Source: Bradyrhizobium diazoefficiens
Lineage (GTDB): Bacteria; Pseudomonadota; Alphaproteobacteria; Rhizobiales; Xanthobacteraceae
Assembly: GCF_016616235.1 (NCBI RefSeq)
Contig: NZ_CP067100.1
Location: forward strand, 1,299,001-1,363,000
DNA: 64,000 nucleotides
Direction of reading: 5' to 3'
Below are positions 35,467-43,750 of the stretch, piece by piece. The stretch's first letter is position 1, and each line of letters begins with the position of its first letter. The translations under genes were made by a program, and so were the position numbers. The notes under the pieces are model-generated. The model saw only the letters and a program-made list of their open reading frames with translations. It searched no databases and was not told where the DNA came from.

Positions 35467-36351
35467 ATGGAAGACCGTTCAGAGAAATATCGCGCGTTCT
35501 ATGCACAGTTGATGTGCGCCGCGGCCAAGGTTACAGACCCTCGAATCGAACAAGCATTCCGGACCGTCAGGCGCGAGTCCTTCGCCGGCCCCGGGCCGTG
35601 GTCGATCGCATGCGGCGGTCACCCCTATGTCGTGACACCCGACGATGACCCGGCCTTCCTCTATCAAAACACGCTGCTGGCGCTCGATCCGGCACGCGGT
35701 CTCAACATCGGCATGCCCGGCGGACACGCTTATTGGCTGAACGGCTGCGCAGTGAAGGAAGGCGAGACCGTGCTCCAGATCGGCGCGGGCACCGGCTACT
35801 ACACCGCAATTCTCGCCGAACTCGCAGGGCCCTCCGGCCGCGTCTATGCCTATGAGATCGACGAAGGCCTTGCCGCACGCGCGCGCGAGAACTTGAAGGA
35901 TATCGCCACAGTCGAGCTGCGCGGGCACTCGGGCATAGCGTCGGACTTGCCGGACGCGGACGTGATCTATGTCTGCGCGGGAGCCGCGCAGCCGGCCACG
36001 GAATGGCTGGAGGCGCTGCGGCCCGGCGGCCGGCTGGTGTTCCCATTGGCGCCCGAGGGGGTGCACGGCGGCATGTTGATGATCACGCGCCCGGCGCAGG
36101 GCGCAATCTGGCCCGCCAAATTCCTGAGCCGCGCCCAGTTCATCGGCTGTGCGGGACTCCAGGATGCCGATGCCGGCCGCCGGCTGGCCGAGGCGTTCGC
36201 AAAAGGTTGGGACAGCGTGCAGTCGCTGCGCAGAGGCGCGACACCCGACGCAACCTGCTGGTTCGCCGGCAACGGCTGGTGGCTGTCGACTGCGCCGGCA
36301 CCTGCGCCGGTGGTCGGCATTCCACCGCGTGCGGACCTCACGCAAGCGTAG
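35467..36351 (+). CDS. Protein-L-isoaspartate O-methyltransferase-like protein
   Basis: A 294-residue protein with the PIMT fold: RRESFAGPGPW near residues 38-48, motif I LQIGAGTGYYTAILAELAG near 105, VYAYEID as the acidic strand, and a long C-terminal extension compared with the roughly 210-residue classical Pcm. The usual PIMT active-site serine-type loop is not clearly recognisable, so damage repair of proteins is possible but not certain. ATG 35467 has GGGAGG just upstream; the open frame starting earlier adds non-family sequence. Confidence 0.8.
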   Translation: MEDRSEKYRAFYAQLMCAAAKVTDPRIEQAFRTVRRESFAGPGPWSIACGGHPYVVTPDDDPAFLYQNTLLALDPARGLNIGMPGGHAYWLNGCAVKEGETVLQIGAGTGYYTAILAELAGPSGRVYAYEIDEGLAARARENLKDIATVELRGHSGIASDLPDADVIYVCAGAAQPATEWLEALRPGGRLVFPLAPEGVHGGMLMITRPAQGAIWPAKFLSRAQFIGCAGLQDADAGRRLAEAFAKGWDSVQSLRRGATPDATCWFAGNGWWLSTAPAPAPVVGIPPRADLTQA

Positions 36352-36363
36352 TGTTCCGTGTGA

Positions 36364-36395
36364 CGGGCGGCATTCTACGAAGAGAATGCCGTCCG
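36364..36395. terminator. Stem-loop between convergent genes
   Basis: A stem of about 12 bp (CGGGCGGCATTC with GAATGCCGTCCG, one G-U pair) encloses an 8-nt loop. It lies between the stops of the PIMT-like gene and wrbA, which converge. There is no long T-run, so efficiency is uncertain. Confidence 0.55.
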
Positions 36396-36441
36396 CCTTG
36401 CATCAGCCATGCAACCGGTCGTGAAGCTTAAGGCGAGAAGC

Positions 36442-37041
36442 TCAGCCGAGCAGCTTCTTGGCGGTCTCCGCGATCTGGCGGCCCTGATAGCGCGCGCCGG
36501 CGAGCTCGTTAGCGCTGGGCTGGCGGCTGCCGTCGCCGCCGGTGATCGTGGTGGCGCCATACGGCGCGCCGCCGGTGACCTCGTCGAGCTTCATCTGGCC
36601 CGCGAAGCCGTAGTTCAACCCGACGATGGTCATCCCGAAATGCAGGAGGTTGGTGATGATCGAGAACAGCGTGGTCTCCTGGCCGCCATGCTGGGTCGCG
36701 CTCGCGGTGAAGGCGCCGCCGACCTTGCCGTGCAGCGCGCCCTTGGCCCAGAGCCCGCCGGCTTGGTCCAAAAAGTTCGCCATCTGCGAGGCCATCCGGC
36801 CGAAGCGGGTGCCGGTGCCGACGATGATCGCGTCGTAATTGGCGAGGTCCTCGATCTTGGCGACCGGCGCGGCCTGGTCGACCTTGTAATAGGACGCCTT
36901 GGCGACTTCGGCCGGCACCAGCTCGGGCACGCGCTTGATGTCGACGGTGGCGCCGGCTTCGCGCGCGCCTTCGGCGACGGCGTTGGCCATCGCTTCGATG
37001 TGGCCATAGGCGGAATAATAGAGGACGAGAACTTTGGTCAT
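36442..37041 (-). CDS. wrbA: NAD(P)H:quinone oxidoreductase, WrbA type
   Basis: A 199-residue flavodoxin-like enzyme that reduces quinones by two electrons and protects against oxidative stress. The FMN phosphate loop is [19 protein letters not shown] near residues 8-26; [19 protein letters not shown] and [15 protein letters not shown] are the family flavin-contact loops. ATG 37041 begins the conserved [10 protein letters not shown]. It follows the pirin gene on the same strand with a 166-nt gap that contains a palindromic repeat, so they form a loose stress-related unit. Confidence 0.92.
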   Translation of the reverse strand: MTKVLVLYYSAYGHIEAMANAVAEGAREAGATVDIKRVPELVPAEVAKASYYKVDQAAPVAKIEDLANYDAIIVGTGTRFGRMASQMANFLDQAGGLWAKGALHGKVGGAFTASATQHGGQETTLFSIITNLLHFGMTIVGLNYGFAGQMKLDEVTGGAPYGATTITGGDGSRQPSANELAGARYQGRQIAETAKKLLG

Positions 37042-37085
37042 GGTGGTCTCCGTTGGGTGGTAGGGCAGTTGGTGTTCGTGATTCC

Positions 37086-37184
37086 GTCGTTCCGGGGCGA
37101 TGCGAAGCAAGGAACTACGGCGCGATTGCGCACCGGAGAACCTCGAGATTCCGGTCTGGCGCTTCGCGCCATCCCGGAATGACG
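37086..37184. repeat. Bradyrhizobium-type palindromic repeat, second CCCGGAATGACG member
   Basis: The ends CGTCGTTCCGGGGC and CCCGGAATGACG are inverted, matching the element at 2599-2704; inside, GATGCGAAGC and GGCGCTTCGCGCC are further arms. It lies between the pirin and wrbA genes. Confidence 0.65.
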
Positions 37185-37207
37185 GCCGATGATGTCGTTC
37201 GTCGGAC

Positions 37208-37906
37208 TTACGCCGCGTCGACGAGCACAAGCTCGGCATCTTCGAGGGCCGTGATCTTCAGCCTGTCCTCGTCGCGGATTGCGGCGCCGTCGCGGGCGTT
37301 GACGCGGATACCGTTGATCTCGACTGAACCTGCCGCCGGCACGAGATAGAGGTGCCGCGACTTCTGCGGGGTGTACTCCGCGCTCTCGCCGGCTTTCAGC
37401 GTGGTGGCGAGCACCCGCGCATCGGCGCGGATCGGCAGCGCGTCGGTGTCGTTGCCGTCGCCGCTCGCGATGGTGACGAGCTTGCCGGAGCGATCAGCCT
37501 TCGGGAACGGCTTTGAGCCCCAGGTCGGCTGTCCGCCGCGTGTCGCAGGCTCGATCCAGATCTGGAAAATCCGCGTTTTGGTCGGCTCCAGATTGTATTC
37601 GGAGTGACGGATGCCGCTGCCGGCGCTCATCACCTGCACGTCGCCCGCTTCGGTGCGGCCCTCGTTGCCGAGACTGTCCTGATGGGTGATCGCGCCCTCG
37701 CGCACATAGGTGATGATTTCCATGTTGGCGTGGGGATGGGCTGGAAAGCCGGTATTCGGCGCGATCTCGTCATCATTCCACACCCGCAATGCGCCGTGAC
37801 CCATGTTGTTCGGATCGTAGTGGCCAGCGAAGGAGAAGTGATGCTTGGCCTTGAGCCAGCCGTGATCGGCGCCACCGAGCTTTGCGAAAGGTCTGAGTTC
37901 GATCAT
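37208..37906 (-). CDS. Pirin family protein (YhaK-like cupin)
   Basis: A 232-residue bicupin. The metal-binding first cupin shows [15 protein letters not shown] near residues 56-70, with two His and a Glu, and later [12 protein letters not shown]. The C-terminal cupin is less conserved ([15 protein letters not shown]). Such proteins act as redox sensors or quercetinase-like dioxygenases. It is divergent from a LysR gene with a 154-nt gap holding an inverted repeat, the typical arrangement for LysR control of a pirin-wrbA stress unit. Confidence 0.9.
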   Translation of the reverse strand: MIELRPFAKLGGADHGWLKAKHHFSFAGHYDPNNMGHGALRVWNDDEIAPNTGFPAHPHANMEIITYVREGAITHQDSLGNEGRTEAGDVQVMSAGSGIRHSEYNLEPTKTRIFQIWIEPATRGGQPTWGSKPFPKADRSGKLVTIASGDGNDTDALPIRADARVLATTLKAGESAEYTPQKSRHLYLVPAAGSVEINGIRVNARDGAAIRDEDRLKITALEDAELVLVDAA

Positions 37907-38009
37907 TTGCTTGATCCTCGTTTGAGTGGGAGGCGCCTTGATCAGGCGCCGCTCCAGTCCTGAATTTCCGATGACCCTTGGATAAGCTTCCGTTTGTGGT
38001 ATAGAAATA

Positions 38010-38033
38010 GAAACTGTTGAAACGCATTGTTTC
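38010..38033. promoter_or_regulatory. Operator-like dyad in the pirin/LysR divergent promoter
   Basis: GAAAC (38010-38014) and GTTTC (38029-38033) are inverted arms in an A/T-rich stretch, 27 nt before the LysR start. A TATAGA lies just to the left. This is a plausible LysR binding and overlapping promoter site, by position and symmetry only. Confidence 0.4.
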
Positions 38034-38060
38034 TCAATTAGACCTGTCGAGGGCGCTCAC

Positions 38061-38996
38061 ATGGCCAAGCTTCCCGATTTCGAGGCGCTCGCGATTTTCG
38101 CAAAAGTCGTGGAATTACGTTCGTTTGCGGGGGCCGCGAGCGAACTCGCAATGTCCAAGGCGACGGTGTCCAAGGCGGTGACGCGGCTGGAAGAGCGGCT
38201 CGGCGCCCGTCTGTTCAACCGCACCTCGCGCCGGCTGGCGCTGACCGACGCCGGCCACAAGCTTGCGGAGCGGGCGACACGTTTGCTCGTCGACGGCGAG
38301 GCGGCTGAGAACGAGGCGCTGGCACAATCGGTCGCGCCGCGTGGCCTGGTGCGGCTCGCCGTGCCCATGACCTTCGGCGTCAAGGCGGTGGCTCCGCTGC
38401 TGCCGGAATTCTTCGCGACCTATCCCGAGGTCTCCGTCGATCTTCACTTGAGCGATGCGACCGTCGACCTGATCGGCGAGGGTTTTGACATGGCGGTGCG
38501 GATTGCACGGCTGCCGGACTCTTCGCTGATCGCACGGCGGCTCTTCACCATGCCGCGCTTCACCGTGGCCGCGCCGTCCTATCTTAGGAAGCATGGCCGG
38601 CCGACGCATCCGATGCATCTGGCCGAGCACAAATGCTTCAGCTACGCCTATCTCTCCACGCCCAATATCTGGCACTACACCAATTCGGCCGGCGAGCAGG
38701 CCAGCGTGCGGCCGGGCGGACAGCTTCGCGTCAACAATGGCGAAGCCGTGATGCCGGCGCTGATCGCGGGCCTCGGCATCGCCGACTTGCCTGAATTCAT
38801 CGTCGGCGACGCCATCTCCTCCGGCGCCATCGAAGTGATCCTGAAAGACTGGAAACAGGCCGAAGGCGCCGTGCACCTCGTGACCCCGCCCGGCGGCCCG
38901 CGCCCCGCCCGCGTCGAGGCGCTCGGCGATTTCCTCGCGGCGAAGCTGCCGGGCACGTGCAAGCGCCGGCCGCGCGGGAAGGTGAAGACATTGTAG
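38061..38996 (+). CDS. LysR-family transcriptional regulator
   Basis: A 311-residue LysR protein: helix-turn-helix at residues about 6-65 (ALAIFAKVVELRSFAGAASE, then VTRLEERLGARLFNRTSRRL), effector domain with YPEVSVDLHLSDATVDLIGE. ATG 38061 has GAGGG 8 nt upstream. It is divergent from the pirin gene, and that gene and wrbA are its best candidate targets. The ligand is unknown. Confidence 0.91.
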   Translation: MAKLPDFEALAIFAKVVELRSFAGAASELAMSKATVSKAVTRLEERLGARLFNRTSRRLALTDAGHKLAERATRLLVDGEAAENEALAQSVAPRGLVRLAVPMTFGVKAVAPLLPEFFATYPEVSVDLHLSDATVDLIGEGFDMAVRIARLPDSSLIARRLFTMPRFTVAAPSYLRKHGRPTHPMHLAEHKCFSYAYLSTPNIWHYTNSAGEQASVRPGGQLRVNNGEAVMPALIAGLGIADLPEFIVGDAISSGAIEVILKDWKQAEGAVHLVTPPGGPRPARVEALGDFLAAKLPGTCKRRPRGKVKTL

Positions 38997-39015
38997 CGAG
39001 CGCTCTCAACGATCT

Positions 39016-39102
39016 CGTCATTGCGAGCGCAGCGAAGCAATCCAGAATCCCTCCGCGGAGCCACTCTGGATTGCTTCGTCGCAAGAGCTCCTCGCAATGA
39101 CG
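39016..39102. repeat. Palindromic repeat, CGTCATTGCGAG family
   Basis: The perfect terminal arms CGTCATTGCGAG (39016-39027) and CTCGCAATGACG (39091-39102) enclose internal arms GAAGCAATCCAGA and TCTGGATTGCTTC. Potential extended hairpin on either strand between two convergent genes. Similar elements are common in Bradyrhizobium and relatives, as I recall. Confidence 0.75.
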
Positions 39103-39111
39103 GTGTTCTTA

Positions 39112-39369
39112 TTACGACACCTTCACCCCGTCGATCACGGCAATGCGCAAGCTCGGCTTCAGCGTCTCTTCCAGCTGCGACTTCAATTCGTGCACACGTG
39201 GGTCGCTCGAGCGGGCCGCGCAAACCGCGTATTGATGGACCGATTGCGCCAAAGCGCGCCGCGCTTCCGGCGTTCGCGTCACGTCGGGCTTCGAAAGTCG
39301 CAGGACGATCGCGGCGAGATTCACCAGCATTTCGTCCAGCGCAACGTCGATGGTCGCGAGTCTTCCCAT
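39112..39369 (-). CDS. Small hypothetical protein
   Basis: An 85-residue soluble, mostly helical protein with no recognised domain (ALDEMLVNLAAIVLRLSKPD, then SQLEETLKPSLRIAVIDGVK). Support for it being real comes from a GGGAG ribosome site about 8 nt before ATG 39369 and from its end lying cleanly next to a repeat. The next gene is divergent. Function unknown. Confidence 0.55.
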   Translation of the reverse strand: MGRLATIDVALDEMLVNLAAIVLRLSKPDVTRTPEARRALAQSVHQYAVCAARSSDPRVHELKSQLEETLKPSLRIAVIDGVKVS

Positions 39370-39518
39370 GGCACCACTCCCTGCGAGGGCAACAATGGCC
39401 TCCGGGATGCGTTCCTGACCGGGCTGAACATGGCTAACGCTTCGTAAACGTCTTGTTCTTGCCGATTGCCGCGCTAGGTTACGGTGGAAACAAGAAAAAT
39501 CGGGGGAGGGGACCTGTC

Positions 39519-40505
39519 ATGGATCGACGCGATCTCTTGCGCGCGGTTGCCGCATTGCCGCTATTGCGGCTCGCAGCACCGGACGAAGCTTTCGCGCAAG
39601 CCTATCCGGTGCGCAACATCACCCTGATCGTGCCGTTTCCCGCCGGCGGGCAGGCCGATCTTGCGGCGCGCCCCGTGGCTATGGCGCTGGAGCGCATTCT
39701 CGGCAAGGCTGTGATCGTCGACAACCGCGCCGGCGGCGGGGGCGGATCGGTCGGCAATGCCGCAGCAGCGCGCGCCGAGCCCGACGGCTACACGCTGCTG
39801 ATGACGCTGTCCTCGCTCGCGGTGCTGCCCGAGGCCGACCGGCTGTTCGAGCGCCCGGTCGCCTACGAGGTCTCGCAATTCATGCCGATCGCGCGCGTGC
39901 TCGCCGATCCCACTCTGCTTGCGGTGCCGGCCTCGGCACCGTGGAAGACGGCGCAGGAATTCGTCGAGGACGCCAGGAAGCGGCCCGGCCAGATCACTTA
40001 TGGCTCGTCCGGCCCGTACGGCACGCTGCACGTCGCGATGGAGATGTTCGCAAGCAGCGCCGATATCAAATTGCTGCACGTGCCGTTCCGCGGCGCAGGC
40101 CCGGCGCTGACCGCGCTGCTCAGCGGCACCGTGCAGGCGATCGCCGCGGCGCCGGGGACGCTGAAGCCGCAGGTCGACGACGGCAAGCTGCGCGTGCTCG
40201 GCAATTGCGGCGCGCAGCGCATCGCGAGCTTCCCTGACGTGCCGACGTTCCAGGAACTCGGCTACAAGGACGTCGAGATGTACATCTGGGCCGGCTTGTT
40301 CGCGCAAAGCACGTTGCCCGCGCCGATTGCGATGCGCCTGCGCGAGGCGATGGCGCAGGTGATGAGGAGCCCCGACGTGCTCAAATCCTTCGAGGCTTCG
40401 GGCAGCCTCGTCGCCTATCAGGACGCGCCGGCCTTCTCCGAATTCGTGGCAGTCGACAGCGCGCGGCTGATCGCGGCGGTGAAGAAGATCGGCAAGGTGG
40501 AGTAA
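39519..40505 (+). CDS. Bug/TctC-family periplasmic solute receptor
   Basis: A 328-residue substrate-binding protein of the tripartite tricarboxylate transporter family. The N-terminus (MDRRDLLRAVAALPLL, cleavage after AFAQ) looks like a Tat or Sec signal. YPVRNITLIVPFPAGGQAD is the family start, followed by VDNRAGGGGGSVGN and PDGYTLLM, which line the ligand pocket. ATG 39519 has GGGGGAGGGG upstream. There are no tctA or tctB membrane genes nearby, so this is an orphan receptor, as is common in this family. The ligand, probably a carboxylate, is unknown. Confidence 0.9.
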   Translation: MDRRDLLRAVAALPLLRLAAPDEAFAQAYPVRNITLIVPFPAGGQADLAARPVAMALERILGKAVIVDNRAGGGGGSVGNAAAARAEPDGYTLLMTLSSLAVLPEADRLFERPVAYEVSQFMPIARVLADPTLLAVPASAPWKTAQEFVEDARKRPGQITYGSSGPYGTLHVAMEMFASSADIKLLHVPFRGAGPALTALLSGTVQAIAAAPGTLKPQVDDGKLRVLGNCGAQRIASFPDVPTFQELGYKDVEMYIWAGLFAQSTLPAPIAMRLREAMAQVMRSPDVLKSFEASGSLVAYQDAPAFSEFVAVDSARLIAAVKKIGKVE

Positions 40506-40600
40506 GTTCCGGCCGCACTTTCACATTTTGTTGTTGGTCCAGAACCGGCTCCGGCCTCATTGATTGGTGAGAATTCGAGGGATTCGAGAAGGATCGGGAT

Positions 40601-40957
40601 ATGCGAACAGAGCGGATTGCGCTGGGTGTCGTGCTCGCGATCGGCGGCATGGTGGCGCAAGGCGCTGCATCCGCCGAAGAGTATCGCGGAACCATGGAGC
40701 AGCAGATGGCGTGCACGCCGGATGTGTGGCGGCTGTGCAGCGATCAGATTCCGGACGTGAACCGTATCGTGGCCTGCCTGCAACAGAACACGCCGCAGCT
40801 CTCCAGCGGCTGCCGCGCGGTGTTCCGGTCCAACAACCAGGTGCAGCCGCAGCAGCAGGGGCCGCGGGGACGCGCCGCGCCCGCGCCACGTTACAATGCC
40901 GCGCCGCCTCCGCCGGCGGCCGCACCGGCACCCCGGCCCTATGATGATGACGATTAG
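40601..40957 (+). CDS. Small secreted Cys-patterned protein with Pro-rich tail
   Basis: A 118-residue protein with a signal peptide (core VVLAIGGMVAQGAASA) and one short Cys domain: C-x7-C-x12-C-x11-C across CTPDVWRLC, VACLQQ and SSGC. This spacing recalls the cysteine-rich GLG1-type repeat of some bacterial exported proteins. The remaining third is Pro/Ala/Gln-rich and ends in DDDD. Two periplasmic disulfides are likely. Function is unknown. The gene converges on ybaK, only 3 nt from its stop. Confidence 0.75.
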   Translation: MRTERIALGVVLAIGGMVAQGAASAEEYRGTMEQQMACTPDVWRLCSDQIPDVNRIVACLQQNTPQLSSGCRAVFRSNNQVQPQQQGPRGRAAPAPRYNAAPPPPAAAPAPRPYDDDD

Positions 40958-40960
40958 TCC

Positions 40961-41428
40961 CTAGGGCCTGACTTCGCAGACGTCGATCCATTCGGCGCCG
41001 ACGAGTTCAGCCATCCGTTCCGGCGCAATGCGCACCCCGCTGTGGGTCGAGCCCGCGGCAGGAACGACGATGTCGAACGCTTTCAGCGACACGTCGCAAT
41101 AAATCGGCAGCGGCGACTTCAGCCCGAACGGGCAGACGCCGCCGACCTCGTGGCCGGTGATCTCGGCGACCTCTTTCAGCCCAAGCATCTTCGGCTTGCC
41201 GCCGAACTGCGCCTTGACCTTCTTGTTGTCCATCCGCGAGGTACCGCTCGCGACGATCAGGATGACGCGCTCGCCGATCCGCAAGGACAGCGTCTTGGCG
41301 ATCCGGCCGGGCTCGACGCCATAGGCCTCCGCAGCGAGCGGCACCGTGGCCGAGCTGATCGGGGATTCGATGACGGTGATATCGGAGGCATTCTCGGCGA
41401 AGAAGGCGCGAACGGATTCCAGGCTCAT
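40961..41428 (-). CDS. YbaK/EbsC-family aminoacyl-tRNA deacylase
   Basis: A 155-residue protein of the YbaK/ProX editing family, which hydrolyses mischarged tRNA such as Cys-tRNA(Pro). Visible family features include GVEPGRIAKTLSL near residue 40, the SGTSRMDNKKVKAQFG stretch, and GHEVGGVCPFG near residue 95 with the conserved glycines. The end has the family's HSGVRIAPERMAEL. It is separate from prolyl-tRNA synthetase, so it would act in trans. It starts 27 nt after the dehalogenase gene's stop and may be co-transcribed. Confidence 0.88.
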   Translation of the reverse strand: MSLESVRAFFAENASDITVIESPISSATVPLAAEAYGVEPGRIAKTLSLRIGERVILIVASGTSRMDNKKVKAQFGGKPKMLGLKEVAEITGHEVGGVCPFGLKSPLPIYCDVSLKAFDIVVPAAGSTHSGVRIAPERMAELVGAEWIDVCEVRP

Positions 41429-41455
41429 TCACAACTCACGGGCGGCCGGCGATCT

Positions 41456-42187
41456 CTAGACGATTCCGGGGAGTTCAGATAGCGAGCGGACGCGGTGGTC
41501 CGGCGCGAAGCCAAGCTCGTCCATTTGGGTGCGGATCGCCCTAAACATCGTCAGCGGTGCCACGAATTCGTTCTCGACGCAAGCCAGCGCCATCGCCTCG
41601 GGCGTGACGCGCTCGATCCAGGCGACGTTCAATCCAAACGACTTGGCGCCGGCGACGTCCCAGGGATTTGAGGAGACGAACAGCACCTCGTCCGGTGCGG
41701 TGCCGAGCACCTCGCCGATCAGCTCATAGGCCTGCGGGCTCGGCTTGAAGACCTTCTTCGCATCGACGCTGATGGTGGCATCGAGCAGGCGATCGAGCCC
41801 GGAATTGCGCACCAGCGCATTGAGCATGTCCGGACTGCCATTGGAGAGGATGGCGAGCTTGCGCGGCTTCAATGCTGTGAGCGCCGCCGCCGCATCCGGA
41901 TAGAGATCGAGATGCAGATATTTCTCGATCACCCGCTCGAACGCGTCGTTCTCGTAGGCGAGCCCGAGCAGGCGCAGCGTATAGGCAAGCGAGTCGCGCG
42001 TGACGGCGCTAAAATCCTGGTAGCGCCGCATCAGCGAGCGCAGCCAGGAATATTCGAGCTGCTTGATCCGCCAGACCTGCGTGATGATCTCGCCATAGCC
42101 CGGAAACGCATCCTCGGTGATGTCGGCGACCGACTGGATGTCGTAGAGCGTTCCGTAGGCGTCGAACACGACGGCTTTGATGGGCAA
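41456..42187 (-). CDS. 2-haloacid dehalogenase, HAD type II
   Basis: A 243-residue HAD hydrolase of the (S)-2-haloacid dehalogenase group, which replaces a halogen with hydroxyl by way of an aspartyl ester. The nucleophile Asp is in VFDAYGTLYD near residue 9, LSNGS is motif II, the Lys is in KKVFKPSPQAYEL, and SSNPWDVAGAKSFG is the acidic motif region. The start is TTG 42187, backed by AGGAG 7 nt upstream and by the conserved beginning; a longer in-frame extension adds non-family residues. Other HAD phosphatase activity is possible. Confidence 0.88.
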   Translation of the reverse strand: MPIKAVVFDAYGTLYDIQSVADITEDAFPGYGEIITQVWRIKQLEYSWLRSLMRRYQDFSAVTRDSLAYTLRLLGLAYENDAFERVIEKYLHLDLYPDAAAALTALKPRKLAILSNGSPDMLNALVRNSGLDRLLDATISVDAKKVFKPSPQAYELIGEVLGTAPDEVLFVSSNPWDVAGAKSFGLNVAWIERVTPEAMALACVENEFVAPLTMFRAIRTQMDELGFAPDHRVRSLSELPGIV

Positions 42188-42299
42188 TTGGCGCTCCTGC
42201 AGGCTCGTTGCGGGCGTCAGTACTATACCCGGCGCGCGAGATTGACCCAAAAGGAAACTCGGGCGCTATAAATCTGCACGTTTGGTCGCATGAGGGCCC

Positions 42300-43021
42300 A
42301 TGAATACATCCATGAATACAGATGCCGTCCTCATAGCGGGACCCTTAGTTCGGGCCTCAAGCTGGGAGCCTACAGCCGAAAAGCTGCGCGACTCGGGATG
42401 GCACGTACAAGTGCCGGACATTTTAGCGCATCTAATCTCCCCGCCGGCATGGAGTGCGTGGAGCCGCAGTCTTGTCAATCACATTGCTCCTGCAAATGAA
42501 CTGGTGTTGATTGGCCACAGCTCCGCCAGCGCTCTAGCCGCCGATCTGGCGACCAAGTTGCCCGCGAAGGCGTGATCATTGTCGATGGCGACATCCCGCC
42601 GATAGAAGGCGCGGCGTACCCGGTCAGGCCAGCTCTGCACGCCTTCATTCGAAATCTTGCAGGAGCAGATGGATCCCTTCCGGTGTGGTCAAAATGGTTC
42701 GACGGTGACGGACACCGCGCCTCTTTGGTGGGCATCGACATCTTGAAAAGTGATCGCAGCGCGTTCGCTCAGTTCGAAAATGGTCTGCCAAAGATGCACA
42801 TCAGTTGGTTCGACGAGACTATCGACCTCGCCAGATGGGATCATGTTCCAGCCGGATTCATCCAAACTTCAAGGCTCTACGACCACGCAACAGTGGAAGC
42901 GCGCCGCCGCGGCTGGCCAGTTATCGACTGGGCAGGGACCCATCTCGATCCAACCCTCCGTCCTGCCGAAACCGCGAATGCTATTGCTGCTATCGCGCGC
43001 ACCCTTGGAGCGATCCGTTAG
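42300..43021 (+). pseudogene. Alpha/beta hydrolase with a frameshift
   Basis: Two frames together make one alpha/beta hydrolase of about 239 residues. Frame one (42300-42575, 91 codons) has VLIAGPLVRASSWEPTAEKL and the nucleophile elbow GHSSAS, then stops at TGA 42573-42575. Frame two starts at 42572 (GTG overlapping that TGA) and continues with IIVDGDIPPIEG and ends with VIDWAGTHLDPTLRP, containing the Asp and His region. A single base lost near 42565 would explain it. Translational coupling at the GTGA overlap, or a sequencing error, remains possible. Base composition here is lower in G+C than the flanks, hinting at transfer. Confidence 0.65.
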
Positions 43022-43257
43022 CAGGTAAATCGGCTTCGTCTGCCGTAGTCCTCAACCGGCGGTTTTGGCCCATTGCAGACATCGGACATTGTCCCGCGGG
43101 CGATGAAAGCCTTTCGGAGGCATTGAAAAGACATCTTGCTTGGGGCCACTCCAGCGCGGCGGACCATGTCCAGAGCGGCCCTTCAATCATCCTACGTACC
43201 GCGCCGTTGACAGCAATTTGTTCCGATTACATCTTCGGATCGAAGTGGAGATGGGCG

Positions 43258-43611
43258 ATGATCCAGCAACTGCGCATCTATGAAATCTTCGAAAACAACA
43301 AGGCAGCGTTCCACGCGCGCTTTCGCGAACATGCCGCACGTATCATGCGAACGAGATACGGTTTTCAAATCGTCGCGATGTGGGAAACAAGGTTCGGCGA
43401 CAGAACCGAATTCGCCTACCTTTTGGAATGGCCGGACGAGGCGGTGAAGACCGCGGCATGGTCAGCCTTCATGGCCGACGCCGAATGGTCAGAGATAAAG
43501 CGGGTTACACATTCCGAGCACGGCCTGATGGTAGGCCAGATCGAGGACCGTTTGCTGACGCCGACGGATTATTCGCCATCGAAGGGGCAGAGCCTCTTGG
43601 TGGCATCTTGA
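43258..43611 (+). CDS. NIPSNAP family protein
   Basis: A 117-residue ferredoxin-like alpha/beta protein (MIQQLRIYEIFENNKAAFHA, then GFQIVAMWETRFGDRTEFAY and WSEIKRVTHSEHGLMVG) matching the NIPSNAP domain, whose biochemical role in bacteria is unknown. ATG 43258 has GGAG 7 nt upstream; the frame is open for a long way before it without family sequence. It lies in the A/T-richer patch with the broken hydrolase. The 237 nt before it hold no gene that I can support. Confidence 0.82.
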   Translation: MIQQLRIYEIFENNKAAFHARFREHAARIMRTRYGFQIVAMWETRFGDRTEFAYLLEWPDEAVKTAAWSAFMADAEWSEIKRVTHSEHGLMVGQIEDRLLTPTDYSPSKGQSLLVAS

Positions 43612-43750
43612 ACGCAACGGGTAGCCAGGAAGATTTGGTCGGACGAGCGAAGCCCATCATCTCCCGGACAACGGCAAGACGGTTGATGGGGTCGCTGCGC
43701 TCTAGGCGCCATAAGGACCAAGCAGACTCCGCTAGTCCATGTGGACGCGC

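Noticed and set aside
37042..37239. N-terminal extension of WrbA to 37239
   Set aside because: It is translated through a palindromic repeat and overlaps the pirin gene end; the conserved start is at 37041.
43021..43257. Possible repeat or small gene before the NIPSNAP gene
   Set aside because: Some phrases look like intergenic repeats of the genus, but I cannot find paired arms or a second copy in the window.
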